A stretch of 64,000 nt of DNA. Source: Roseobacter sp. MH60115. Lineage in GTDB: Bacteria > Pseudomonadota > Alphaproteobacteria > Rhodobacterales > Rhodobacteraceae. The stretch spans positions 22,646-86,645 of the forward strand of contig NZ_JADOBQ010000013.1 in the NCBI RefSeq assembly GCF_015644665.1, in the 5' to 3' direction. Shown here in pieces: positions 17,938-27,532 of this stretch (position 1 is the stretch's first letter; every line of letters starts with the position of its first letter). Below the pieces are notes generated by a model. That model did no database searches. It was not told where the DNA came from and was given only the letters and a program-made list of their open reading frames with translations. The position numbers were made by a program, and so were the translations under genes.

Positions 17938-19011
17938 ATGGATATTCTGATCATCGGCGGCGGTTTGTCCGGCCTTGCCCTGGCCGAAGCGCTGGATGCG
18001 CAAAACCGTGACTATATGCTGGTCGAGGCGCGCGGGCGCTTTGGCGGGCGGATCAAGACAGCGGTGCACGCGGGCGGCGCTTTCGATCTGGGGCCTGCGT
18101 GGTTCTGGCCGGGGCAGCCGCGTATCGCGGCGCTGATCGACCGCCTAGGGCTGGAGAAATTCGATCAGTTTGCCGACGGGGCTCTGACCTATGAGGATGA
18201 GCGCGGCCAGGTCGACCGCGGGCGTGGATTTTCGTCGATGCAGGGATCGTGGCGGCTCAAGGGCGGCCTTGAGGCTCTGACCCAATCCCTCGCCGCACGG
18301 GTGCCCGACAGCCGCAAACGGCTGAACGCGCCGGTGGTGGGTCTGACCCAATCCGCAGGCGGCGTGACCGCAACGCTGCACAACGGCGAAAAACTGGAAG
18401 CCCGTCAGGTGGTTCTGGCCCTGCCGCCGCGCATCGCTGCGCAGATTGCCTGCACCCCTGCCCTCCCTGCGGCGTCCATCCAAACCATGCAGGGCGTTGC
18501 CACATGGATGGCCGGGCAAGCCAAGGCCGTTGCCGTCTATGACAGACCGTTCTGGCGCCACGCAGGGTTTTCCGGCGACGCGATGAGCCGGAGAGGCCCG
18601 CTGGTCGAGGTGCACGACGCGTCACCCGAAAACGGCGGGCCCTATGCCCTTTTCGGTTTCATCGGCACGCCGCCGCCGCACCGGGCGGAGGAAGATGCTT
18701 TGCGCCGGGACGTCATCGCGCAACTAACCCGCCTGTTTGGGCAGGAGGCTTCAACCCCTTCGACGCTGTACATAAAGGACTGGGCCTTCGACCGCTTTAC
18801 CGCAACCGAAGCGGACAAGGCCCCCTTGTATGCGCATCCCACCTACGGGCTGCCGGGGGCTTTGCGCGGGCTGTGGGACGGACGGCTGCAATTTGCGGGC
18901 ACCGAAGTGGCCCCGCAGTTCGGCGGTTACCTCGAAGGGGCTTTGGAAGCCGCCGAAAACGTATTACTGACGATGCAAGACTATGGCAGAGGTCACGTAC
19001 ATGCGGATTGA
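17938..19011 (+). CDS. FAD-dependent amine-oxidase-like oxidoreductase
   Basis: 357 residues. N-terminal FAD-binding motif ILIIGGGLSGLALAEALDAQ with the downstream Glu (VEARGRFGGRI), as in monoamine oxidase and phytoene desaturase relatives, and a C-terminal FAD-contact segment LQFAGTEVAPQFGGYLEGALEAAENVL. No signal peptide, so cytoplasmic. The substrate is unknown. Fourth gene of the GST operon, three nucleotides after the SDR stop. Confidence 0.85.
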   Translation: MDILIIGGGLSGLALAEALDAQNRDYMLVEARGRFGGRIKTAVHAGGAFDLGPAWFWPGQPRIAALIDRLGLEKFDQFADGALTYEDERGQVDRGRGFSSMQGSWRLKGGLEALTQSLAARVPDSRKRLNAPVVGLTQSAGGVTATLHNGEKLEARQVVLALPPRIAAQIACTPALPAASIQTMQGVATWMAGQAKAVAVYDRPFWRHAGFSGDAMSRRGPLVEVHDASPENGGPYALFGFIGTPPPHRAEEDALRRDVIAQLTRLFGQEASTPSTLYIKDWAFDRFTATEADKAPLYAHPTYGLPGALRGLWDGRLQFAGTEVAPQFGGYLEGALEAAENVLLTMQDYGRGHVHAD

Positions 19012-19576
19012 TACAAAAACAGCCCTGTTGAATTCGGCGGAACAGGCCGCGCGCAGGCGTGGGTTCGACGGGTTCAGCTATGCCGATCTGGCAGAGGACG
19101 TGGGCATCCGCAAGGCCAGCATTCACCACCATTTCCCGACCAAGGCCGCGCTGTCAGTGGCGCTGATGCAGCGCTATGCCGCCGAGATCAGGCAAGCTCT
19201 GAGCGCGATTGACACGACGCACCCCTCGGGATGCGCGCGTCTTGCCGCGCTGATCGACCACTATCGCGGCGCTTTGAATGGCGGCAAAAGCCTTTGCCTT
19301 TGCGTCTCCTTCTCCACCAGCCGCGACAGCCTGCCCGCCGATGTGATCACCGAGATCCGCAGCTTTCGCCAGATGGTCATCGGCTGGCTGACCCAGACCT
19401 TTGAACTGGGCCGGTCCGATGGCACGATTGCCGGGGTGACGATGCCCGACAAGGAAGCTGCCGCCACCCTGCCCCTGCTGGAGGGCGCCCAGCTTACCGC
19501 CCGCGCGCAAGAAAACCTCGACCTGTTCGAGAACGGCGTTCAGTTACTGCGCCAACGGCTCGCCAATCCCTCCTGA
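19001..19576 (+). CDS. TetR/AcrR-family repressor
   Basis: 191 residues. N-terminal helix-turn-helix (about 5-50; AARRRGFDGFSYADLAEDVGIRKASIHHHFPTKAAL) and a helical ligand domain like the LmrA/YxaF group. The ATG used here follows gcagagg; an in-frame ATG 18 nt upstream (18983) is possible. It overlaps the end of the oxidase gene, so it is the last gene of the operon and probably represses it through the operator at 15881-15900. Confidence 0.9.
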   Translation: MRIDTKTALLNSAEQAARRRGFDGFSYADLAEDVGIRKASIHHHFPTKAALSVALMQRYAAEIRQALSAIDTTHPSGCARLAALIDHYRGALNGGKSLCLCVSFSTSRDSLPADVITEIRSFRQMVIGWLTQTFELGRSDGTIAGVTMPDKEAAATLPLLEGAQLTARAQENLDLFENGVQLLRQRLANPS

Positions 19577-19599
19577 TCCGACCGCGCGGATCGGTCAGG
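19572..19599. terminator. Stem-loop between convergent genes
   Basis: CCTGA/TCAGG outer arms and GATCCG (19575-19580)/CGGATC (19587-19592) inner arms overlap both stop codons of the convergent tetR and eCIS anchor genes. A bidirectional terminator by position, although there is no long T-run. Confidence 0.4.
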
Positions 19600-22500
19600 G
19601 TTTCGGCCCGTTCTTGACCCGCTGCACGAAATTATACCCGATGATCAGCGCCAGTATCGCGATCAGCCAGATCATGAACACCCCCGGCCAAAAGGACTCG
19701 TGATCACAAACGTCCAGCACGAAGAGCATGGCAATCACCACCCCCATGCCGATCCAGACAACCCCCAGCCGGAAGGCCAGCTGGTTGATCGCCCCGCTGT
19801 AAAACGACCGCACCGTCAGCAGCAGCACAACCGCAAAAAGCCCTGCCGCGGCAAAGGCGATATAGGCACGATTGGGACAGGCCCAGGTGCAGACCTGCGC
19901 CACCGATCCCTCCAGGCCACCCAGATGCGCCGGCAGTCGGGTCTGGTTCCAGTCAAGCGACACCGCCTCGCGGATCGCCGGGAAATCCGGGTCCTCCAGA
20001 CGCGGCACCGGCCAGAACCCGACACCGGAAAAATTGTCCTCGAAATAGATGACATCATCGATGAACTGCGAGAATTTCAGAGTTTCCTCATTGCGGGTTT
20101 CATTCGCCTGCTGCCGCTGGAACACGAACTCATGCCCGCCGGGCGGCAGGATCGGCACGATGCTGCGGAGGATTTCGGAACGTTCCTTGCCCCGGAAATT
20201 ACTGCGATCCATGCGCGCGCGCAGTGTCTTTTTCGTCTCTGTCGTGGGGCGTTCGAGGAAGATCAGGATCTTGTTGACGATCTCCGCCTCCAACTGTTCG
20301 CGTTGTGAAAACTGACCCTCTTCCAGACCTTCCGCGCGCTTTTGCTCCAGCATCCGGCCGGTCAGCAGCAAGTCACTCAGGTCGCTCAGCACGGGCTGCG
20401 TGCCCGGCACGTCCACCATGGCGAAATCCACCGCGACATTGACCTTCTGGCCCTCCGGATGCGGCAGTTTGTTGTGCACCGCCTGCACGATGTCGATCAG
20501 GTTCTGCACATTCAGATCGCTCAGGGTCTTGCCCTCGTAGCTCTCGAAAATCAGCGTGACGCCGTCGGGATGGGTCGGATCAAAGAACGTGGGCAGGGCG
20601 GCCCGAATATCGGCAAGGCTGGTGGTGGGGATGCGCTCAAACGCCTCCAGCTGCTTGGCGATATCCGTCGTGGCCCGGTCGATCTCGCGCGCGGACCAGT
20701 TCGACCAGTCGCGCAGGTCAAAAGCCACATCCGCCCGCGCCCGGTGCCGGTGCGCCGAATTGACAAACTGCCGCCGCGCCTCGATCCAGCGGTCCGCATG
20801 CAGCAGCGACAGGTTGCGATTTGCGGTATCCCCTTGCGGATTAGCATAGGTCAGCTCCATCCCGTAAAACGCCAGGCGGCTGATCAGGCTGAAATCCACC
20901 AATTGAAGCGTTGCGGCTGGTGGCGCCTCCTCACCTTCCGGCGGTTCGGGTGCGTCCTTGAGCGGGGCGAACCAGAAGGGATAGAACCCATAGACATCCG
21001 CAGTCGGCGGGCGATGCGGCACACAGCCACAGTCAGGTGCGGCCAGCGGGCCGTAAACGCGCTCTTTGAAAGGATCTTCGACCGTGCGTTGCGCCAGCGC
21101 GGTAGCCGCTTGGACCAAGGGAAGGGACAGCGGCGGCTGACCTTCGGGCGTATTCGGTGCTGGCGGGACGGTATCCAGCGCCGCGCGGAACAGCCCGGCA
21201 TGGGGGTATTCCACCCCCACCAGTGACCGCATCCGCGTCGCCAGATCCACCCCGGTCGGGTCATCCAATGTCGTGCCGATGTCGGGCAGGCCCAGAATAC
21301 GGGCCTTCAGCGCCGGCGTCAGGGACCATGTCGACAGGATGACCGGTTTGATCTGCGCCATCTTGGTCGCAACGGCGGTGTCGATCTGACCCTGTGCCAC
21401 CGGGCGCAGGATGCGCCGCACATCTGCCTTGAGGATTTCAGGCTGGGTTGCAGGCAAATAGTTGCTCTGCGCCAGCGCCTCGCGGAAGGGTTCATTGAGC
21501 ACGGTGCTGGCAATGGCCAGATCGGTGGCATCGGTCACACCCACCACCTCCGGCAGGGGCGGCAGCTCGAACTCCGGCACGCCTTCGGGCCGCGTGTCCA
21601 GCACCGGCGCCACCGGTTCCGCCGCTGCTGCCAGCGTCGTGGCCGCCAGTTCAACCTCGGCATTGATCGCCTCGGACACCGCTTGGGTGACGGCCGCCGT
21701 CAGGCCGGACACCAATGTCGCCTCGTCGGGCGCGATCCGACCGATGAAGGGTTCGACCACCGGCATGACATCCTGCAGGTCCTCAATGAAACTCAACGAC
21801 TTTGTAGCCTCTTCGTCGATCAGGAACGCCCGGCCCAGAAAGTCGGGTCCAAGCACCAGCGCACTGATCTGGTCCAGCGTGCATTGGTCGAGCACCGCTT
21901 GCAGGTTGGTCTCCAGCGCCGCCCAAAGCTGTGCGGCACTTGCAAATTGCAGCTCCTGCACCGCGTCAAAGGCGGCCTTCAGATCGGCGCTTTCCGTCAA
22001 CGCATCAAGGTTTTCCTGCGAGAAAGCAAAAAAGCGCGTGGAACTGTCGGTGGTGGTCACCGTGCAGGAGGCGGGCAGCGGGCCGGGAGCAGGCCCATCC
22101 GGCACCAGCGGCGCCTGGGATTTGCTCGCCTGATACTCTGCCAGCAGCGCGACCACAGCGGGGGGTGAACCCATCAGGCGCGGCAGCCTGTCGCCGGAGG
22201 ACAGGGTCAGCCACGCGCCGAAACTGTCGGAACTGAGATCGTCAATCGCCTCCGGCAGCTGCACATCCATCTGCCCCAACCGCGCCATGGCCGCGAGGAA
22301 ATCCTCCCCGGTCCCGACAATCGGGAAGGCCTGACAAATATCCACCAGCGCATAGCCCAGCTCAGGCCCCGCCAGCATATCGAGCGCCGTCTGCACCGCC
22401 TGCGCGCCCAGGCTTGATGCCGTCCCAAGCGTCGTACAGTCCGCGGGCGGTTGTGCATCGTTCAGCGCACCGGCAGCCATCTGTGGCCCGGCGGCAAGCC

Positions 22501-22909
22501 GCAAGGCCATCTGAGAGGTGCTGTTTGACGTAGCCAGTTGTGACAGCCGGTCGGGCTGCAGGGCGATGCTGCGCCACTCCGGCAAAAGCGCCGACAGAGT
22601 GCCGTAATCCGTCGCCAGATCAAGTGTTTGCGCGATATCCGTCCCCGGCCCTCTGCGTGGCACAGTCTGACACAAATCCGCCAGCGCCCGCCGTGTCACC
22701 GCCCCCAGCCGTCCATCTCGAAGATTGCCGTCATCCCGTTCGAGTGCCGCGCGCAACCCGGTCTGCACAGTCGCGATATCGTAGCCGTCAAGGGCATCCT
22801 GAGTGATGTTCTCGAAATCCGCGCAATTGGCCAGCAGGACGGCAGGCGCCATGACGCAAAAGGCAAACGCCATGCAGAGGCGGGTCAGAACTCGGCTCAA
22901 AACGCTCAT
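19595..22909 (-). CDS. Membrane-anchored periplasmic protein with degenerate GH18-like domain, eCIS-linked
   Basis: 1104 residues. Signal peptide (1-28); a segment resembling a peptidoglycan-binding repeat (about 47-80; VQTGLRAAL, DGRLGAVTRRALADLC); a long Ala/Leu-rich helical part (100-600); a GH18-like barrel (about 637-850) opening with VYGFYPFW; a beta-rich part to 1005; then three transmembrane helices (about 1013-1034, 1044-1066, 1075-1093) and a short basic tail. The GH18 catalytic strand DxxDxDxE reads DGVTLIFE (782-789): first Asp and Glu kept, middle Asp residues lost, so sugar binding is more likely than hydrolysis. Last gene of the eCIS operon, overlapping the ATPase start by 4 nt. 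Inference: an inner-membrane anchor that holds the particle to the cell wall. Confidence 0.7.
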   Translation of the reverse strand: MSVLSRVLTRLCMAFAFCVMAPAVLLANCADFENITQDALDGYDIATVQTGLRAALERDDGNLRDGRLGAVTRRALADLCQTVPRRGPGTDIAQTLDLATDYGTLSALLPEWRSIALQPDRLSQLATSNSTSQMALRLAAGPQMAAGALNDAQPPADCTTLGTASSLGAQAVQTALDMLAGPELGYALVDICQAFPIVGTGEDFLAAMARLGQMDVQLPEAIDDLSSDSFGAWLTLSSGDRLPRLMGSPPAVVALLAEYQASKSQAPLVPDGPAPGPLPASCTVTTTDSSTRFFAFSQENLDALTESADLKAAFDAVQELQFASAAQLWAALETNLQAVLDQCTLDQISALVLGPDFLGRAFLIDEEATKSLSFIEDLQDVMPVVEPFIGRIAPDEATLVSGLTAAVTQAVSEAINAEVELAATTLAAAAEPVAPVLDTRPEGVPEFELPPLPEVVGVTDATDLAIASTVLNEPFREALAQSNYLPATQPEILKADVRRILRPVAQGQIDTAVATKMAQIKPVILSTWSLTPALKARILGLPDIGTTLDDPTGVDLATRMRSLVGVEYPHAGLFRAALDTVPPAPNTPEGQPPLSLPLVQAATALAQRTVEDPFKERVYGPLAAPDCGCVPHRPPTADVYGFYPFWFAPLKDAPEPPEGEEAPPAATLQLVDFSLISRLAFYGMELTYANPQGDTANRNLSLLHADRWIEARRQFVNSAHRHRARADVAFDLRDWSNWSAREIDRATTDIAKQLEAFERIPTTSLADIRAALPTFFDPTHPDGVTLIFESYEGKTLSDLNVQNLIDIVQAVHNKLPHPEGQKVNVAVDFAMVDVPGTQPVLSDLSDLLLTGRMLEQKRAEGLEEGQFSQREQLEAEIVNKILIFLERPTTETKKTLRARMDRSNFRGKERSEILRSIVPILPPGGHEFVFQRQQANETRNEETLKFSQFIDDVIYFEDNFSGVGFWPVPRLEDPDFPAIREAVSLDWNQTRLPAHLGGLEGSVAQVCTWACPNRAYIAFAAAGLFAVVLLLTVRSFYSGAINQLAFRLGVVWIGMGVVIAMLFVLDVCDHESFWPGVFMIWLIAILALIIGYNFVQRVKNGPKP

Positions 22910-24267
22910 GTGGTGCGTCCCTCTTTGCGCAATTCAATTGTGATGGCGTGGTCGAAATCTTCGGCAGCCACAGAAGGCCGACCGCGCCGCAGGGCCGTGA
23001 TCGCCGCGGTGCGCACCACGTTGGAAATGGCGCCCCCGACCAGCGCGTGGCCCTTTGCCATCGCCGGCACGTCGACATCCCCTGCCAGCGGCACCTCTGC
23101 CAAGATATTCGACCAGATCTGCAACCGCTGGCTGGCGTCCGGTTTCACAAAACCCACCGACATCTGGAAGCGCCGAAAAAACGCCTCGTCGATGTTGCTG
23201 CGCAGATTGGTGGCGAGGATCACAAGGCTCTCGCACTCCTCGATCCGTTGCAGCAGATAGGCCACTTCCTGATTGGCATAGCGGTCGTTGGAGGTCGTCG
23301 TCGCATTGCGCGCGCTAAAGAGCGCATCCGCCTCGTCAAAGAACAAAATCCATTCGCGTTCGGCGGCCAGGTCGAACAGCAGGCCGAGGTTCTTTTCCGT
23401 CTCGCCAATGTATTTCGACACCACCATCGACAGATCGACCCGGTAGACATCCATACCCGTGCGCTTGCCCAACAGCGAGGCGGTCAGCGTCTTGCCGGTG
23501 CCGGGCGGGCCGTGAAACAGCGCCTTGAACCCCCGGCCAAACTGCCGGTGCAGGCCCCAGTCCGACAGGATTGTGTCGCGGTTCTCCAGCCAGGCCAGAA
23601 TATGACCCAGCGCGTGGTGCAGATCGCTGGGCAGCACCAGATCGGACCAGTCCAGCGCCGTGGTCAAGCGCTGCGCGGGAAAGCTCGGCGAATAGTCGGG
23701 CCGCGGGGCCGCCCCGTCACAAAGCGCCACGATCCGGTGCACCGGCAGCGTCAATATCTGGCCGAATGCAGGCGTATCGGGATTTGTCGTGCTCAGCGTC
23801 ACACCGGCCTTTCGGCGCAGTGGATGATCCGCGTCAAACATCGACATGGCCGCAATCCGCGCCGTCGTATCGGCCCCTGCCAGCAGGAACAGCGCCGTTT
23901 CCGCCGTCGGCTGGAAGGTTGTCGCAGTTGCCCCCGTGCCCCCGAATTGCGAAAACGCCCGGTCGATGGCGGAATTCTTGACGAAAAACGGATCGAGGAT
24001 GGCGGAATTGACATGCGGCGCGATGGCCAGCGCCAGCACCAGGCGGGCGCCGATATCGAGATCATTCTCCGCGATGAGGTCCCCCAGGGCGGAGCCGACA
24101 AGAGCCTGCGGCGCGGGCGGCAGATCACAGGCGCTCTCGGGCGCGTCAAAGAAATGCGTCAGCCGCGCATCGATGACCTGCGCCAGCCATGTCAGTTCCG
24201 CCGCGACGGCGACGGCGTGAGGCGTCCCGCTGTCCAGCGACAGGGACAATTCGCGGCCATCATCCAT
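22906..24267 (-). CDS. eCIS AAA+ ATPase (Afp15-like)
   Basis: 453 residues. N-terminal helical domain (1-200) typical of eCIS ATPases, then an AAA+ module: Walker A GPPGTGKT (253-260), VSKYIGETEKNL pore region, Walker B ILFFDEAD (307-314), sensor 1 LATN (351-354), arginine pair in FFRRF. In Afp/PVC systems this ATPase is needed for particle assembly or effector loading; it is not a ClpV sheath recycler. Start ATG overlaps the tape-measure stop by 8 nt. Confidence 0.92.
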   Translation of the reverse strand: MDDGRELSLSLDSGTPHAVAVAAELTWLAQVIDARLTHFFDAPESACDLPPAPQALVGSALGDLIAENDLDIGARLVLALAIAPHVNSAILDPFFVKNSAIDRAFSQFGGTGATATTFQPTAETALFLLAGADTTARIAAMSMFDADHPLRRKAGVTLSTTNPDTPAFGQILTLPVHRIVALCDGAAPRPDYSPSFPAQRLTTALDWSDLVLPSDLHHALGHILAWLENRDTILSDWGLHRQFGRGFKALFHGPPGTGKTLTASLLGKRTGMDVYRVDLSMVVSKYIGETEKNLGLLFDLAAEREWILFFDEADALFSARNATTTSNDRYANQEVAYLLQRIEECESLVILATNLRSNIDEAFFRRFQMSVGFVKPDASQRLQIWSNILAEVPLAGDVDVPAMAKGHALVGGAISNVVRTAAITALRRGRPSVAAEDFDHAITIELRKEGRTT

Positions 24268-27200
24268 CCTGCGTCCTCCAGATGACGTGACAGGGCACCG
24301 GCATCCAGGGCAGGGCAACCACCGTGTCCAGCGACCACGGCAGGCTGTCGAGCAGCACATCGAAGGGGCCGGGATCTACCCGCAGATGCGCGCCCGTTGC
24401 ATCGACCCAAAGCTGTCCGTCCCGGCGGATGAACGCCTCCTGCAACCCGGCGGGGGAGGTCTGCCCCAGTGCCGACCATTGCGCGATGACAGACCGGGTC
24501 AGACCCTCGATCAATTGCGCCTCATCCTCTGTCAGCGGCACCGGCGGCGGGGCTGTGGCGCCATCCGGCAGCCCCAGCAAAACGTGTACCAGAGGATCGA
24601 GGGGGGCCGTCGCCGCCGCTTCCCCGGCCAGCGCGGCAAGCACAGATCGCGCCCGGCCCAGCTGATCCGGCTGCAATTCATTCTTTTCGGTCAAAAGCTG
24701 CAGCCGGGAAAAGAGCAGTTTGTAGTAGGGATGGAACAGAACAAGCCCCGCCTGATGGCTCAGAATGCGGGGTGTCGGCTCGGTGTCGGGTGTTCGAGGA
24801 TCCGCCATATCGGCACCGCCGGACGCATCTGGGGCAGGACGGTCCATCTGGTCGAAGAGCTCTTTCAAACCGCGCAAGACCTGGTAGCGCAGCGCGGGCG
24901 AGGGCCCCGAGACAGGGTAACTCAACCGCGTGATCACGTGGCGCAACAGGTTTTGCCGGTCGTCCGCCTCCGGGCTGGCAAATTCCACAATGTACTGCAG
25001 GACAAGCTTCTGGTTCGGCGCGGTCGGCCCGGCCCGGGCGATCAGGTCCAGCAGCACATCGACGGGCAGTTTCGGGTTGTTCTCGCTCTCCGTGCCCGCC
25101 GTCTTTTCAAATCCACCACTGCCTGTCCGCGCCCCGGCCGTCGCTTTGAAAGACCCGGGCACGGCGGCCCAGACCATATCCGCGATGGCGATGATGTCGG
25201 AGGAGGCCTCGCCAAATGCCGCTTCGACAAGCGCGATCACCGGCGCGGCATCACCTGCACCCGCCTGCAGGTGATCCGTGGCTGGATGGTCTGCCGCCAG
25301 CCGATCTGCCGGTGGGGGTGGCGGGCCCTCATCACGGCTTTCTGGATCGCCAGCAGCGCGCCCGGTGTCTGACCCGCCTGCCCGTTCTCCCGCTCGGGCG
25401 GGATCATCGAGTTCAGCCCGATCTTGCACCTCCCGCGCGGTTGGATCGGACGCGCCTTTTTGTCCGACCTCAGAGCTTTCGGATGCAGCAGGTGACGCCC
25501 CCGCCACCGTCTGACCGGTGGCACCCTTTCCCGGGCCAGAGGTATCCGCGCGGCCCTCACGGGTCTCTTTTCCCTCAAGGGATCCACGCAGCCCGTGCGT
25601 GTCCTCCGAATGTTCCACGGAGGGCGTCGTCGCCACATCTGAGGTCCCAGATTTTTCGCCCAAAGCGGAAGGCTCCTCTTGAACCTTTGCGCCCCGCGCC
25701 GCCGAGGTCGCAGGGTCGATGCCCGGTTGGGTTTCCAGATCGCCCGATGCCCCGGGGGCGGGCCCGACCAGACGCGCAGGCGTGTCATTTTCCGAGGCTT
25801 CACCCGCTCCCTGCTCTGCCGGATCGGCACCTGCGCCACGGTCCTCCGAGGACGGCGCACTGCCGGTCGCCGCCGCCGAGGGTGCATGAAAAAAATCTGC
25901 CCCTTGCTCTTCGAGGTCCACCGTGGTCGTTTCTTCTTCATCGCATCCTGGCAGCGTTGGCGCGCCATCGGTGGCGCCCTGCGGCGGAGGTGCATCTGCG
26001 CTGCCACGCCCACGATTCAGGCCAGACGGCTGCCCCCCGGTGCCGTCGGCGATACCCTCCGACGAGGCCGCTGCCGACTGCGATCCCGCGCCAACTGCTC
26101 TCGACGAAGCTTGGGTCTCGATCGGCACCGGCGCACTGTGGTCAACACCTGATGTTGGCGCCCGCTGTCCGTCCCCTGCTGGCTGCGCCGCTGCCGCGAA
26201 CACCTGCAGAACCGGGGCCCATTCACTGCGACCCCCTTGCTCGTCTGAACCCCCGTCAGAGGAAGACGACGCTGCACTCTGTCGTGCCTCGCTCCGGGCA
26301 TCCTCAGCCTCCGGTGACACATCCTTGGCCGCCGTCTTCTCGGCGCGTCGCAGTGCTTCGATGTTCACCGGTGTCTCGTGCAGAATCGCAGATACAATCG
26401 TCAGCAACGCCCTCTGCGGGTGCGCAGTATCCGCCAGAACCCCCTGAACCGTTTGGTGAAATCCGGACGGGCTGGCAGGGACCAGATGTTCAAGAAGGCG
26501 CTGCAGCTCCTCCGCTGTCTGCGCCGCAAGAAACCCCGCCACCGATGCGCGCCGCGCTTTCCAATCGGCCCGCAGTTTGTCCACGTCAGAGATCTCTCCC
26601 CGAACCTGCGCCGAGGGCGCGACACCTGCCGCCGCTATCTCGCGCGTCGCGGGAATATCCGATCCCCGCGCTGTCGGGCCTTCCAAAGGATCAGGCGCTG
26701 GTAACCCGGCATCTGATTGCGGGGCCGCACCAGCATGGGGGCGCAAAAGCGCCGCTCCCTCAGGATGCACCAGCAGCCGTGCAGCCAGTGTTGCCGCATT
26801 GCGCTGTGCCCTCTCCAACGGATGACCGGCGCGGGTGAAAACGCCGATCAAGGCCATGTTCATGGCGTCGATGTAGTGCCCCGGAACCGCTTCCGCATCC
26901 GACAAAACGCGCTGCAATGCCTGTCGGTGAACCCCATCGGGCAACTGCGCCAAGGCTTTCTCAAATCCCTGCGGGCTGCGCCCGAGCGCCCCGCGCAGAA
27001 CCGCAAACACGTCCTGACCCGGCTGGGCCACAAGCGGCACGATCTTGTCGGATGTATCAGAGACCCCCGACGCATCATCCCCGGCAACAAGGGGTATGAT
27101 CGCGCCGCGGGGAGCACCCACCGCGTCGGGTGATACGGCCGCCACGGTGTCGACCGAGGGGCGCGCAGACCCTTGCGGTTCCACCGGGGCCAATTGATCG

Positions 27201-27532
27201 GCTGAGATCTCGCCCTCCGCCCTTTGCCGCAAGTACGGCGCCAGCGCCGCGAGAAGCCGCTCACGCAGGGTGTCCCGCAGGCGGGGCCAGTCCGGGTTCG
27301 CGGGCCACGCCCCAAGATCAATCTCCAGCGTCTCGATCCGGGCGTCGCACCCCACCACGCTGTCATGCGCAAAAACATCCTCCAAAGCAGGCAAAATCTC
27401 TGCCCGAACCTGACGCGCCAGCCGCTCCGGCGTGCTCAGCGGCCCCTCCTCCGCAGCAACCTTGAAATCGGTCTCGAAACGCCCGATCCTGTGGCGCTCC
27501 TCCAGGTCATATCGGGCCGGGCGGGCGCTCAT
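24260..27532 (-). CDS. eCIS tape measure protein (CIS_TMP, Afp14-like)
   Basis: 1090 residues. The N-terminal ATPase-proximal segment (RIGRFETDFKVAAEEG, IETLEIDLGAW) and the C-terminal segment (AGLVLFHPYYKLLFSRLQLL, then LLDSLPWSLDTVVALPWMPV) are diagnostic of contractile-injection tape measure proteins. Between about 400 and 760 lies a low-complexity region rich in Ala, Ser, Asp, Gly and Glu, probably disordered. The tape measure sets tube length during assembly, and the length here may imply a long particle unless the disordered part is not counted. Followed by the ATPase gene as in Afp/PVC clusters. Confidence 0.88.
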   Translation of the reverse strand: MSARPARYDLEERHRIGRFETDFKVAAEEGPLSTPERLARQVRAEILPALEDVFAHDSVVGCDARIETLEIDLGAWPANPDWPRLRDTLRERLLAALAPYLRQRAEGEISADQLAPVEPQGSARPSVDTVAAVSPDAVGAPRGAIIPLVAGDDASGVSDTSDKIVPLVAQPGQDVFAVLRGALGRSPQGFEKALAQLPDGVHRQALQRVLSDAEAVPGHYIDAMNMALIGVFTRAGHPLERAQRNAATLAARLLVHPEGAALLRPHAGAAPQSDAGLPAPDPLEGPTARGSDIPATREIAAAGVAPSAQVRGEISDVDKLRADWKARRASVAGFLAAQTAEELQRLLEHLVPASPSGFHQTVQGVLADTAHPQRALLTIVSAILHETPVNIEALRRAEKTAAKDVSPEAEDARSEARQSAASSSSDGGSDEQGGRSEWAPVLQVFAAAAQPAGDGQRAPTSGVDHSAPVPIETQASSRAVGAGSQSAAASSEGIADGTGGQPSGLNRGRGSADAPPPQGATDGAPTLPGCDEEETTTVDLEEQGADFFHAPSAAATGSAPSSEDRGAGADPAEQGAGEASENDTPARLVGPAPGASGDLETQPGIDPATSAARGAKVQEEPSALGEKSGTSDVATTPSVEHSEDTHGLRGSLEGKETREGRADTSGPGKGATGQTVAGASPAASESSEVGQKGASDPTAREVQDRAELDDPARAGERAGGSDTGRAAGDPESRDEGPPPPPADRLAADHPATDHLQAGAGDAAPVIALVEAAFGEASSDIIAIADMVWAAVPGSFKATAGARTGSGGFEKTAGTESENNPKLPVDVLLDLIARAGPTAPNQKLVLQYIVEFASPEADDRQNLLRHVITRLSYPVSGPSPALRYQVLRGLKELFDQMDRPAPDASGGADMADPRTPDTEPTPRILSHQAGLVLFHPYYKLLFSRLQLLTEKNELQPDQLGRARSVLAALAGEAAATAPLDPLVHVLLGLPDGATAPPPVPLTEDEAQLIEGLTRSVIAQWSALGQTSPAGLQEAFIRRDGQLWVDATGAHLRVDPGPFDVLLDSLPWSLDTVVALPWMPVPCHVIWRTQDG

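Noticed and set aside
22290..22900. Active chitinase or peptidoglycan hydrolase reading of the GH18-like protein
   Set aside because: The catalytic strand lacks the middle acidic residues (DGVTLIFE in place of DxxDxDxE), so hydrolase activity is not supported.
25216..26838. 540-residue open frame on the plus strand inside the tape measure gene
   Set aside because: Pro/Arg-rich antisense product of the low-complexity tape-measure region; no ribosome site or domain.
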